Shown here: positions 30,673 to 38,189 of the stretch, one piece after another
Position numbering within the stretch: the first letter of the stretch is position 1
Layout of the letters: every line of letters begins with the position of its first letter
DNA from: Candidatus Giovannonibacteria bacterium RIFCSPLOWO2_12_FULL_44_15
GTDB lineage: Bacteria; Patescibacteriota; Minisyncoccia; JACPKW01; UBA11713
NCBI GenBank assembly: GCA_001778905.1
Contig: MFIQ01000012.1
Span: forward strand, 1 to 40,145
Reading direction: 5' to 3'
DNA: 40,145 bases
The notes under the pieces: model-generated
Seen by the model: the letters and a program-made list of their open reading frames with translations, nothing else
What the model was told of the DNA's origin: nothing
The model's database searches: none
Translations under genes and position numbers: made by a program

Positions 30673-33181
30673 TTATTTTTTCAACTTCTGTTTTATTTTT
30701 GGCGTAGTCGTAAATAACGGCCGTTATTTTTATTTCTTGCCCGGGTGAGCCCAAGACATCGACAGGGAATTCATAAGGAGCCGCTTTATAAGAGCCGCCG
30801 TATTCGGAGTTTATAAAAACATCCACTTGTTCAATCTGAAAGCGCGCCTCTGCGTTGACTAAGGCCGTTATCCGCGCACCATTCGGGAAACTGTCTCCCG
30901 GAGGGTCTATTATTATTTCGCCCTTGGGAGAATATTCCGGAAGGTGAATATCATCGCTCTCCCTTGGGATTACATCGTCGCCGCGGTCAAATAATCCGCG
31001 CGCAGCCGCCCAATCCCTAACAGTTGTTTCCCAATTTTTAAATTGAGGATCGGATGACGGATTTTGCGGGGGAGGGCCCAAGGGATCGCTTTTATTGACC
31101 CAGTAAAGGATGCTATGGACTTCCGGAACAACCCTTTTTTCTATAAGTTCCTCTGGCGTGAACTCTGTGGCAAGCTTTCCGGACATCTTGTCGATTTTAT
31201 AAATCCGTCCGCCGCGCCACTCTCCTCGAAGAACAGCCTTCTCCGGTTCCGGAACGGCCGGCTTTTCGAAATTTTCTGTTGGCAGTTCATCAAATATCAA
31301 ATGCATTGCGGAATTCCAAATCGGGGCTACGATCAAACCTGCTACCTTTCTTTCCATTTTCGAATTATCGTTATTGCCCGCCCAAACTCCGATTACAATA
31401 TTCGGGGTGTACCCGATTACCCACGTGTCTCTGGTATCCTCCGTCGTACCGGTTTTTACGGCAACCGGACGCTCCGGGATATAAAGAGCCGAATTTTCCG
31501 TGAAGGCCGGGGTTCGCGCGGCATTATCCGAAAGGATATCCGATATTTCTCTCGCGATACTCGGATCCAGCGCCTGCGTTTTGTTTTCTGAATATTCCTC
31601 AAGCACGCTCCCATCGGGGGATTCAACTTTCAGTATCGGGGCATAGGGAATATAGTAGCCCCCATTCGCAAAAGCCGAATATGCATTTGTAAGTTCAAGG
31701 GGTTTAACCTCTCCTCCTCCCAGGACCAAGGTCAGCCCATAACGGTCCGGGTCAGTCAGCGTTGTAATGCCCAAATTCCGAGCCATCTTCAGCGAATCGG
31801 CCAATCCGGCGAGGTAGAGAACTTTTACCGCGACAACGTTGACGGATTGTGCCAAGGCGTCCCTTAAAGAAACCGGACCGCGAAATTTATTGTCAAAATT
31901 TTCCGGGTGGTAGCATTTTTCCGGATCAACCCCGGGGTCAGGGACGCTATACGGAGAGCAATATGCGCTGAATTCAGTTTTTAGGTCAAATAGCGACGTG
32001 CTTGGGGCGTATCCCTTGGAAAATGCCGTCGCATAAACCACAGGCTTAAATGAGGAGCCGGGCTGTCTTGAGCGCAGGGTCATATTTACCTGGGGATCGA
32101 ATTTGCAATTAACTCCCGGCGTGCACCCTTCCGGGAGCGGATTTGAAAAATAATCTCTGGACCCAACCATGGCCATAATTTGCCCGGTTTTGGGGTCGAT
32201 CGCGACAAGCCCAGCGTTATAGGCGCTAAAGTTTTTTTCATTTTCGGCGGACCTTGTCCGCAACAACTCTTCGAATTTCTCTTGCCACTGCCAATTTACA
32301 GTTGTTGTAACCTTGAGCCCGCCCCGCTCGACAACGTCTTCCCCATATTTTTCAACAAGATACTCTTTAACGAAAAGAGAGAAATGAGGGGCCTTTATTC
32401 CCCCAACGGCTTTTACTGCGAATTTAACCTGTTCGTTTTTTGCGCTATCAAACTCCTCTTTCGTAATTTGATTTTTGTCAAAAAGCCTCGAGAGGACTAT
32501 ATTTTTGCGCACCTCAAGTTCGTCGCGGTGGGATCCGTATGGGGAATATCGCGTTGGCGCCTGGAGCATCCCGGCAAGGTAAGCCGCCTCCGCAATATCG
32601 AGATTCTCGGCATGCTTGTCGAAATAATTTTGACTCGCCGCTTCAATTCCATACGCATTTGATCCGAACGGGACTTGGTTAAGGTAAAACCCGAGAATTT
32701 CGTTTTTTGTATATTTCGATTCGACTTTAATCGCCAACACCCATTCCTTTATTTTTCTAGTGATAGTCTTTTCCGGAGTTAAAAAAGTGTTTTTTACAAG
32801 TTGTTGCGTTATGGTCGAGCCGCCTTGGCTGAATTTTCCAGAGAAGACATTAACAAAAATAGCGCGTACTATTGAGGTCGGGCTTATCCCAAAATGTCTG
32901 TAGAAATTTTGGTCTTCCATTGAAATCACGGCTTCTTTCAGGTGCGCGGGAATTTTGTCAAAAGGTATGACGGTGCGCTTTATATCCCCATGGACGTCGT
33001 ATAGAAGCACTTCCCCTGTGCGGTCGTATATTTTTGTCGACTGGACGATATTTTTTGAATCCAAGGCCTCAAAATTTGGGACGGTTATTGTCGCAAAAAC
33101 AACGCCAACTATAAAAAACGCCGCCGCCGCAGATATTGAAAGGCGGATAGCCAATTTATGTTTTCGTTTTGTTCTTACCAT
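30653..33181 (-). CDS. Class A penicillin-binding protein (PBP1A-like)
   Basis: 842 residues from the ATG at 33181. An upstream in-frame ATG at 33232 would overlap tyrS and is less likely. One N-terminal membrane segment (about 10-33) is followed by the GT51 glycosyltransferase domain (EDQNFYRHFG near residue 89, QGGSTITQQLVKN near 122) and the transpeptidase domain. The latter has SxxK S376-K379 (GSSFKP), SxN in AQSVNVV and KTG in VKTGTTEDTRDTW. A C-terminal extension (about 650-842) contains a Pro-rich stretch and an Ig-like domain. The enzyme polymerises and cross-links peptidoglycan outside the membrane. Confidence 0.95.
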   Translation of the reverse strand: MVRTKRKHKLAIRLSISAAAAFFIVGVVFATITVPNFEALDSKNIVQSTKIYDRTGEVLLYDVHGDIKRTVIPFDKIPAHLKEAVISMEDQNFYRHFGISPTSIVRAIFVNVFSGKFSQGGSTITQQLVKNTFLTPEKTITRKIKEWVLAIKVESKYTKNEILGFYLNQVPFGSNAYGIEAASQNYFDKHAENLDIAEAAYLAGMLQAPTRYSPYGSHRDELEVRKNIVLSRLFDKNQITKEEFDSAKNEQVKFAVKAVGGIKAPHFSLFVKEYLVEKYGEDVVERGGLKVTTTVNWQWQEKFEELLRTRSAENEKNFSAYNAGLVAIDPKTGQIMAMVGSRDYFSNPLPEGCTPGVNCKFDPQVNMTLRSRQPGSSFKPVVYATAFSKGYAPSTSLFDLKTEFSAYCSPYSVPDPGVDPEKCYHPENFDNKFRGPVSLRDALAQSVNVVAVKVLYLAGLADSLKMARNLGITTLTDPDRYGLTLVLGGGEVKPLELTNAYSAFANGGYYIPYAPILKVESPDGSVLEEYSENKTQALDPSIAREISDILSDNAARTPAFTENSALYIPERPVAVKTGTTEDTRDTWVIGYTPNIVIGVWAGNNDNSKMERKVAGLIVAPIWNSAMHLIFDELPTENFEKPAVPEPEKAVLRGEWRGGRIYKIDKMSGKLATEFTPEELIEKRVVPEVHSILYWVNKSDPLGPPPQNPSSDPQFKNWETTVRDWAAARGLFDRGDDVIPRESDDIHLPEYSPKGEIIIDPPGDSFPNGARITALVNAEARFQIEQVDVFINSEYGGSYKAAPYEFPVDVLGSPGQEIKITAVIYDYAKNKTEVEKIIRVSGN

Positions 33182-33216
33182 AATACGCTCTTTGAGGTAT
33201 CCTATTATTATACGAT

Positions 33217-34389
33217 ATGAAAAAGATTTCAAATAAGGACATTAAAGATATTCTCGAGAAAAACGTCGCTGAAATTATTGATCGCGCGAGTTTGGAGAAA
33301 AAACTTTTATCTGGGCGTAAGCTCCGAATTAAGTTAGGCATAGATCCGACAAGTCCGAATATCCATATCGGCCGGGCGGTGGTTTTACGAAAACTCCGAG
33401 ACTTCCAAAAATTAGGCCACACGGTGATTTTTATAGTCGGCGATTTTACCGGGCTTGTCGGAGATACCTCCGATAAGGATTCAGAGAGACCAATGCTGAC
33501 CGAAAAACAGGTTAGGGCGAATATGAAAACTTATTTCAAGCAGGCATTTAAAATTTTGGATAAAAATAAAACCGAGACGCATTATAATTCTGAGTGGCTG
33601 AAGAAATTGGGATTTAAAGAAATAGCCGCCATCGCCAATATGTTTGGCCTTCACGAATTCGAAGCGAGAGAGGTAATCGCCCGGCGACTGAAAGAGGGTA
33701 AAAGAGTTTCTCTTCGCGAAGTGCTCTACCCGTTAATGCAAGGATACGACAGCGTCGCAGTTAAGGCCGACGTTGAATTGGGCGGCACAGATCAAAGATT
33801 TAATCTTCTCTCCGGGCGCGTAATTCAGCAAAATTTCAGACAGAGCCCGCAGGATATTTTAATGACAGTATTTCCGCTCGAAGGAACTGATGGGCGGAAA
33901 ATGTCTTCTTCATGGGGAAATGTAATTAATATTGCCGATGAGTCAAATGATATGTTTGGGAAAATCATGTCCATACGGGATAACTTAATCGAAAAGTATT
34001 ATAAGCTTGCCACCGATTTAACGGATGGAGAAATCGCGCAAATTATGAAAAAGCGTCCCCTTGAAGCGAAAGAAGAGCTTGCGTTTGAAATAACCAAACT
34101 ATATCACGGAGAAAAAAAAGCTCTTGGCGCGAGAAAGTATTTCAAAGAAACATTTCAAGAGAAGAAACTTCCAACGAGTATGCCGGCGGTTAAATATGAG
34201 GACGTCAAACTTTCAGATATCTTACTAAAAGCGGGGATGGTGGGATCAAACTCCGAATATAGGCGGCTTATCCGCGATGGGGCGATTGAGGTCAATTCAA
34301 AGGTTATTGGCGACCCAAATTTCAAACCGCATCCGGGCTCTATTATAAAAATAGGGAAGAAAAAATTCATAAAAATAAGAGCGAAATAA
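33217..34389 (+). CDS. tyrS: Tyrosyl-tRNA synthetase
   Basis: 390 residues, class I synthetase. The HIGH-type motif is HIGR (50-53) within GIDPTSPNIHIGRAVVLRKL, the KMSKS-type motif is KMSSS (228-232), and the tyrosine-binding region contains GGTDQRFNLL. A C-terminal S4 RNA-binding domain (about 325-390, SDILLKAGMVGSNSEYRRLIRDGAIEVN) binds the tRNA. A TATTAT element at 33203-33208 ends eight bases before the ATG, so the transcript may be nearly leaderless. The gene ends at a strong terminator and is divergent from the PBP gene by 35 bases. Confidence 0.97.
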   Translation: MKKISNKDIKDILEKNVAEIIDRASLEKKLLSGRKLRIKLGIDPTSPNIHIGRAVVLRKLRDFQKLGHTVIFIVGDFTGLVGDTSDKDSERPMLTEKQVRANMKTYFKQAFKILDKNKTETHYNSEWLKKLGFKEIAAIANMFGLHEFEAREVIARRLKEGKRVSLREVLYPLMQGYDSVAVKADVELGGTDQRFNLLSGRVIQQNFRQSPQDILMTVFPLEGTDGRKMSSSWGNVINIADESNDMFGKIMSIRDNLIEKYYKLATDLTDGEIAQIMKKRPLEAKEELAFEITKLYHGEKKALGARKYFKETFQEKKLPTSMPAVKYEDVKLSDILLKAGMVGSNSEYRRLIRDGAIEVNSKVIGDPNFKPHPGSIIKIGKKKFIKIRAK

Positions 34390-34420
34390 AAACAACTCCG
34401 GCCGTGTGCCGGAGTTGTTT
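34390..34420 (+). terminator. Bidirectional terminator after tyrS
   Basis: AAACAACTCCGGC (34390-34402) and GCCGGAGTTGTTT (34408-34420) form a perfect 13-bp stem around CGTGT, followed by TTATTT. The A-rich left flank allows use from the minus strand as well, where it would end the small acidic ORF. Confidence 0.92.
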
Positions 34421-34424
34421 TTAT

Positions 34425-34553
34425 TTACTCTTCTTCGTCTTCCTCTTCTTTATCTAGATCTTCCCAAGATTCCTCCGTATCATCCCCATCAGCGACTGCA
34501 CCGTCATTTTCGTCGTCATAGGAATCGGAGAAATCGTCATTCCTCTTTTTCAT
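34425..34553 (-). CDS. Small highly acidic protein (42 aa)
   Basis: The frame starts MKKRNDDFSDSYDDENDG and ends in an unbroken run of Glu/Asp residues. Of 42 residues, more than half are Asp or Glu and only four are basic. It fills the space between the tyrS terminator and ruvC. There is no clear ribosome binding site at proper distance; an AAAGGAG lies about 45 bases upstream. Low-complexity acidic frames can arise by chance from CTTCTTC repeats, so I hold this as possible. If real, it might be a charged chaperone-like or delta-subunit-like tail protein; that is speculation. Confidence 0.4.
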   Translation of the reverse strand: MKKRNDDFSDSYDDENDGAVADGDDTEESWEDLDKEEEDEEE

Positions 34554-34620
34554 GAAATTTTACGATTTTTTATGCGACCTTTAAGGTCTTTATAATAATC
34601 TCCTTTGAAAATAACCGGTC

Positions 34621-35106
34621 TTACCTGATTTGCAAAGTGCCGCTGTGGATAACGCCGGAGCAAGCAATTGCTATCGCATCAGTCTCATCGTCCAAAAATT
34701 TTTTATTCGGGAGAGCCACAGTCAATTTCAGCATATCGTAGACGCTTTTTTTGTCAGCACTCCCGTATCCCGCGATAGCGAGTTTAATCTCCGCAGGCCC
34801 GAATTCAAGCAATGTGAGGGCATATTTAGCCGACAACATAAGTGCCACCCCCCTAACCTCGCCAATTATCAGCGCCGTCTTGACGTTTTTGGAAAAAAAT
34901 ACTTTCTCAATGGAAAGTATATCGGGCCTTTCTTTTTTAATGAGCTCTTCCAGAAAGTTGTTTATGTCTAAAAGGCGCTCTCTTGTGGGCTTTGATTTCA
35001 GAGTTTTCTTTACTCCGGAGGTTATATATTTGGATTTTTTATGCTTGCCCTCAACCAACGCCCATCCCAGCCTCTCAATCCCCGGATCAATTCCCAGCAC
35101 TTTCAT
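34621..35106 (-). CDS. ruvC: Holliday junction endonuclease RuvC
   Basis: 161 residues. The RNase H-like catalytic acids are all present: D7 (MKVLGIDPGIERLG), E67 (LSIEKVFF), D140 and D143 (LDDETDAIAIA), corresponding to D7, E66, D138 and D141 of the E. coli enzyme. RuvC cuts Holliday junctions as a dimer after RuvAB branch migration. It lies downstream of yebC in the usual order, but here a HIT-protein gene with its own promoter and terminator stands between them. ruvB is 2 kb upstream on the same strand. ruvA is not in the window. Confidence 0.96.
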   Translation of the reverse strand: MKVLGIDPGIERLGWALVEGKHKKSKYITSGVKKTLKSKPTRERLLDINNFLEELIKKERPDILSIEKVFFSKNVKTALIIGEVRGVALMLSAKYALTLLEFGPAEIKLAIAGYGSADKKSVYDMLKLTVALPNKKFLDDETDAIAIACSGVIHSGTLQIR

Positions 35107-35151
35107 ACGGTAATCTTAATTATTTAAATTCGAAATTACTATGGAAAATGA

Positions 35152-35185
35152 AAAGAGCCTGCGGACATCTGCCTGCAGGCTCTTT
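35152..35185 (-). terminator. Terminator of the HIT gene
   Basis: AAAGAGCCTGC (35152-35162) and GCAGGCTCTTT (35175-35185) form an 11-bp perfect stem. On the minus strand the 3' arm runs into TTTTCATTTTCC. It lies between the HIT stop and the ruvC start, so it isolates the HIT gene from ruvC. Confidence 0.8.
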
Positions 35186-35216
35186 GCTTTTGTCGGGCTG
35201 GTTGTTCCCTAGGCGA

Positions 35217-35648
35217 CTAAACTTTTATCCGCGCCGCTAACTGATCAAGTTCGGCGCGAGCGGCTGTTGGAAGATGGCTTTCGGAGAACTGGAACTCGCC
35301 GTTATCCCCCATGTACGCGAAGTGCTTGGACGTGATGTCGTGTCGGCACTTCATCGACACTATGTTGAGATGAGCATGTAAGACGCCGAAGCCTGCAACA
35401 ACGTAGCCAACCCGTTGTGGCTGAAATTCCCGCATGATGTTCTTGGCTATTTTTTGGGCGGTCTGTATTATCCGCACCGCAACATCTTCGGGCAGATCCA
35501 TGAAATGGTCAATGTGTTGTTTGCTCGTGACCAAACACATTCCTTCGTGGAACTGATGGGGGGTCATAAACCCCAAAACCATCTCGTCTTCATAAACCAT
35601 GCTTGCCGGCTCCTCACCCCTGATTATTTTGCAAAAGATACAATCCAT
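35217..35648 (-). CDS. HIT-family protein with altered His triad
   Basis: 143 residues. It begins with the HINT-type MDCIFCKIIRGEEPAS, including the zinc-type CxxC (C3, C6), and carries the HIT motif at H91-A-H93-L-N95. The central nucleophile position (H93) is kept, but the third His is Asn. HIT proteins hydrolyse or transfer nucleotides from AMP-linked substrates. The gene has a near-consensus promoter, the ribosome binding site AAAGGGGGTG and a private terminator. Its base composition looks less A-rich than its neighbours. It interrupts the yebC-ruvC order and may be a later acquisition; that is inference. Confidence 0.88.
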   Translation of the reverse strand: MDCIFCKIIRGEEPASMVYEDEMVLGFMTPHQFHEGMCLVTSKQHIDHFMDLPEDVAVRIIQTAQKIAKNIMREFQPQRVGYVVAGFGVLHAHLNIVSMKCRHDITSKHFAYMGDNGEFQFSESHLPTAARAELDQLAARIKV

Positions 35649-35669
35649 TTTAACACCCCCTTTAAGTTA

Positions 35670-35699
35670 TATATACCATGAATTTAAGCATTCTGTCAA
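35670..35699 (-). promoter_or_regulatory. Sigma70-type promoter of the HIT gene
   Basis: On the minus strand TTGACA (35694-35699) and TATATA (35670-35675) are spaced by 18 bases, and the ribosome binding site AAAGGGGG lies shortly before the ATG at 35648. The -35 box is a perfect consensus. Confidence 0.72.
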
Positions 35700-35733
35700 T
35701 AGATGATTAAACCCTTGCTTTTCAGCCTATTAT

Positions 35734-36273
35734 CTATAATTGTTCTGTATTCGAATAAACATTCTCAACCTCATCTTGGTCTGAAAGAGCTTCAAGAAGA
35801 TTTTCGAAATTTTTTTGGTCTTTGGGGGAGATAGTTTGAGGAAATTTGGCTTTATATTCCTCGCCGGCGCGGTCAAACGCCCACATTGCAGATCCTTCAA
35901 CTCCAAGCTTCCCGTCCGAAAGCGAAAGGATATGTTTTATTTCATTGGTTGTCCTGTTTGAGTTATCTGTGATTGCGGTAATGATAAGCGCCGAACCACC
36001 GGGCCCAAAAGCTTCATATACGACTTCTTTTAGATCCAGCCCTTCTTTTTCCGATGCCCTTTTTATCGCGCGGTCAATATTTTCCTTCGGCAGATTTTCT
36101 TTTTTAGCTTCCTCGATCGCAGCTTGCAGGCGCGAATTAGTTTTGGGGTCAGGGCCTTTTTCTTTGGCCGCGATGGTCAGCATTTTGGAAAGCCTAGAGA
36201 ACAGTTTTCCCTTCTTTGCATCCGAGGCTGCTTTTTTATGTTTTATTTGCGCCCAGCGCGAATGCCCCGACAT
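35734..36273 (-). CDS. yebC: YebC/PmpR/TACO1 family protein, short form
   Basis: 179 residues versus about 240 in most bacteria. The N-terminus MSGHSRWAQIKHKKAASDAKKGKLFSR is cut into the family signature GHSKWxxIKHKKxxxDxKRGKxFSK, and the central YEAFGPGGSALIITAITDN motif is intact. The C-terminal part is shortened: after MWAFDRAG a single short linker leads to the final LLEALSDQDEVENVYSN, so roughly 60 residues of the middle or third domain are missing. YebC proteins act as translation factors that relieve ribosome stalling, or as regulators. It lies two bases after the PH-domain gene. Confidence 0.93.
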   Translation of the reverse strand: MSGHSRWAQIKHKKAASDAKKGKLFSRLSKMLTIAAKEKGPDPKTNSRLQAAIEEAKKENLPKENIDRAIKRASEKEGLDLKEVVYEAFGPGGSALIITAITDNSNRTTNEIKHILSLSDGKLGVEGSAMWAFDRAGEEYKAKFPQTISPKDQKNFENLLEALSDQDEVENVYSNTEQL

Positions 36274-36275
36274 TT

Positions 36276-36746
36276 TTAAGGGTTAGTTGTTTGCTTGGCA
36301 TGTTTCAATATCAAATCTCGCGCTATATGCGGAGAGGGGACCTCTCCTATCGAAAAACTCACTTCGCCCGCTGTCTGGATCTTGATATTGCCATAGTGGA
36401 AAAATGTCGCCGCGAAATTTGGGATTTCTATAGTAACGTCTTGAACTCTTTCCATTCTGAATTCGGACACAGTGTGTCTAAAAAGCCCAATTTGGTCTAT
36501 GTCCAGAATCCTTTTATCCGTAATAACGAGCGCGTCCAGGTAATAGTCTATCCAAAAGCCGAAAGCTATCATCAAAGTAATTAAATACCAAAGCGAGATG
36601 GCGAAAGAAAAAAATGGCTTTAGGATCGATATGAAAATCCACGGGACCAGTAAAGAAAAAAGTACTATAAAAGCAGGGCCAACAAGCGTTATCCAGTGAT
36701 GATGCATTATTAAGAGGACTTTTTCTTCGGGATCGAGGTTGAGCAT
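36276..36746 (-). CDS. Membrane protein with bacterial PH domain (bPH2)
   Basis: 156 residues. Two hydrophobic segments (about 19-42 and 46-66) are followed by a bPH2-type domain, with the typical pattern DALVITDKRILDIDQIGLFRHTVSEFRMERVQDVTI and FHYGNIKIQTAG. Related proteins (YdbS/YdbT type) are membrane-anchored and of uncertain function. It is one base away from the small membrane protein gene upstream and two from yebC, so it is part of the ruvB-yebC operon. Confidence 0.88.
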   Translation of the reverse strand: MLNLDPEEKVLLIMHHHWITLVGPAFIVLFSLLVPWIFISILKPFFSFAISLWYLITLMIAFGFWIDYYLDALVITDKRILDIDQIGLFRHTVSEFRMERVQDVTIEIPNFAATFFHYGNIKIQTAGEVSFSIGEVPSPHIARDLILKHAKQTTNP

Positions 36747-36747
36747 A

Positions 36748-36987
36748 TTAGATTAAAGTATTAGAAGGGGAAGTGAATTCAAAGGCTTTAAATGCGCTTG
36801 CCCAATCTATTTGCAGGTAAGAGAAAACGGATAAAGCTCCTAAGAAGACGGCCGCGATTATAAATACAGCGCTCGCGATATTGGCTTTTCTGGAGAACGA
36901 ATAAACGTTGAGGTGCCATACTACCGCCGAGGATAACGCCGCGTATCCCAGCAAAAATAAAATTAGTAATGCAAACCCAATTGTCAT
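36748..36987 (-). CDS. Small two-helix membrane protein
   Basis: 79 residues. Two hydrophobic segments (about 3-25, [22 protein letters not shown], and 38-59, [20 protein letters not shown]) are joined by a short basic loop ([10 protein letters not shown]). The start overlaps the 3' end of the second ruvB fragment by four bases (ATGA). No family is recognised. The position next to the PH-domain membrane protein suggests they may act together. Confidence 0.75.
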   Translation of the reverse strand: MTIGFALLILFLLGYAALSSAVVWHLNVYSFSRKANIASAVFIIAAVFLGALSVFSYLQIDWASAFKAFEFTSPSNTLI

Positions 36988-37208
36988 GCTAGAAACGTGC
37001 TTTGCTCCGCGAAATTGCGCCCGAGGTGTTCGTAAGCGCGCCTTGTCGCGATTCTGCCGCGAGGCGTCCTCTCGACGAAACCGGAACGCATTAAATACGG
37101 CTCGTATACTTCTTCAATGGTTTCTTTTTCCTCGGAAGTCGCTGCGGCGAGAGTCTGAAGACCCACAGGGCCGCCCCCAAATTTGGAAATTATAGTCTCA
37201 AGAATCAT
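36984..37208 (-). CDS. ruvB: RuvB winged-helix C-terminal domain, separate frame after an in-frame stop
   Basis: 74 residues beginning [23 protein letters not shown] and containing [24 protein letters not shown], which is the RuvB C-terminal DNA-binding domain. It is in the same frame as the upstream ruvB part and separated by TAA plus four codons (TCT ACG GAC CGG), which would read STDR and fit the RuvB consensus. So a single base change, not a frameshift, splits the gene. The ATG 12 bases after the stop could allow reinitiation. No ribosome binding site is visible. Confidence 0.85.
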   Translation of the reverse strand: MILETIISKFGGGPVGLQTLAAATSEEKETIEEVYEPYLMRSGFVERTPRGRIATRRAYEHLGRNFAEQSTFLA

Positions 37209-37220
37209 CCGGTCCGTAGA

Positions 37221-37997
37221 TTAAAGCCCGACCGGGTCTATTTCAAGAAGGTCGAGCGTTTTTAGAGCCAAGTCTCCGGTAATGGAGTTTGATTTTTCGA
37301 CTTGGGCAAAATCCCTGCAGCGTTTAAGCAACCTATTTGCGACCCTGGGAGTGAAACGCGATCTTTTCGCAATCTCCGACATGGCCCCTTCGTCGATATT
37401 TATTCCGAGAATCTTTGCGGATCTGGCGATAATTCTCTTAATTTCATCTTCAGTATAGAAATCGAGCCGGTAAGTTCCTCCCGAAAATCTTGAACGCAAG
37501 GGAGAGGAAAGAAGCGCTATTCTTGTTGTCGCCGCAATAAGCGTGAAGGGGGGGAGTTCGAGTTGTATGGTGCGGGCAGAGGGGCCTTTGCCGATAATTA
37601 TGTCGAGCGAGCGCGATTCAAGCGCCGGGTATAAAATTTCTTCGATTAATTTATTTAACCTATGGGCTTCATCGATGAATAAAATATCTCCTGCGGAAAG
37701 ATTGGTTAAAATAGAAGCAAGGTCGCCAACTTTCTCAATTGCCGGCCCCGAAGTTACTTTAACTTGAGCATTTAGCTCCCTAGAGATCAAATGAGCGAGC
37801 GTAGTTTTCCCAAGTCCCGGAGGACCGTAGAAAAGAAGGTGTTCAATCGGTTCGCCCCGCTCTTGGGCAGCCTGGATCAGTATTTTCAAGTTCTTTTTAA
37901 TCAGTTCTTGCCCGATATATTCATCCCAGCTTTTGGGCCGCAAGGTTTGGTCGAGCGAGCGGTCGTCTTCACGAAATTTTGTGTCCGTTATAGCCAC
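37221..37997 (-). CDS. ruvB: RuvB AAA+ motor part, ends at an in-frame TAA
   Basis: 258 residues covering the large and small AAA+ domains. Walker A is GPPGLGKTT (58-66), Walker B is ILFIDEAH (D109, E110), and sensor and Arg-finger regions are visible ([18 protein letters not shown]). RuvB drives branch migration of Holliday junctions with RuvA. A complete RuvB has about 335 residues; this one stops at LEIDPVGL where the consensus continues with D/E then MDR. The remaining domain follows in the same frame after the TAA. The stop falls exactly at the junction to the winged-helix domain. It could be a pseudogene, a split gene with both parts made, or a sequencing error. Confidence 0.9.
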   Translation of the reverse strand: MAITDTKFREDDRSLDQTLRPKSWDEYIGQELIKKNLKILIQAAQERGEPIEHLLFYGPPGLGKTTLAHLISRELNAQVKVTSGPAIEKVGDLASILTNLSAGDILFIDEAHRLNKLIEEILYPALESRSLDIIIGKGPSARTIQLELPPFTLIAATTRIALLSSPLRSRFSGGTYRLDFYTEDEIKRIIARSAKILGINIDEGAMSEIAKRSRFTPRVANRLLKRCRDFAQVEKSNSITGDLALKTLDLLEIDPVGL

Positions 37998-37999
37998 TA

Positions 38000-38028
38000 T
38001 TGACTTTTTATTGATTATCTGCTAAACT
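38000..38028 (+). promoter_or_regulatory. Candidate promoter for the structured RNA
   Basis: TTGACT (38000-38005) and TAAACT (38023-38028) are spaced by exactly 17 bases on the plus strand. The predicted start is near 38035, six bases before the structured region. A TTATGCACA motif (38028-38036) overlaps the end of the -10 element. Confidence 0.5.
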
Positions 38029-38040
38029 TATGCACAGGTT

Positions 38041-38189
38041 TTGACCTTGAGTCTCTAGGCATATCCGGAGTTTTTTCAGAAGGACGGCTTGGTTCCCCGC
38101 CTTGGCGGGATTTACTGGCGCCACTCCTCAGAAATTCTCTTTACTCATCCTACCCATAGTATGAGACTTGCCTAGAGGCTCGTGGTCAG
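38041..38189 (+). ncRNA. Candidate structured RNA of about 150 nt (6S-like architecture)
   Basis: Bases 38049-38061 (GAGTCTCTAGGCA) pair with 38169-38181 (TGCCTAGAGGCTC) over 13 positions with one G-U, and TTGACC (38041-38046) extends this with GGTCAG (38184-38189) across a small internal loop. Inside are an arm GGAGT/ACTCC (38067-38071, 38123-38127) topped by CCCGC-CTTG-GCGGG (38096-38109), and a hairpin CTCAT/ATGAG with CTA/TAG (38144-38165). The long closing stem, large arm and 3'-side hairpin recall 6S RNA, but no conserved 6S sequence was recognised. Plus orientation is favoured by the promoter at 38000. On the minus strand it would be the ruvB leader. Confidence 0.5.

Noticed and set aside
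31064-31591. 175-codon plus-strand frame inside the PBP gene
   Set aside because: It is antisense to the conserved transpeptidase domain, with unusual composition and no start signals.
34425-34553. Simple CTTCTTC-type microsatellite instead of a gene
   Set aside because: The first two thirds of the frame are not repetitive and open with a proper ATG, so I kept it as a low-confidence gene.
37221-37223. TAA recoded as sense throughout the genome
   Set aside because: TAA ends most other genes in the window at plausible places, so general recoding is excluded. Local readthrough remains open.
38041-38189. c-di-AMP or other known riboswitch on the minus strand
   Set aside because: GGGGAACCA is reminiscent of the ydaO motif, but the other conserved blocks and their order are absent. 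No other riboswitch consensus fitted by eye.
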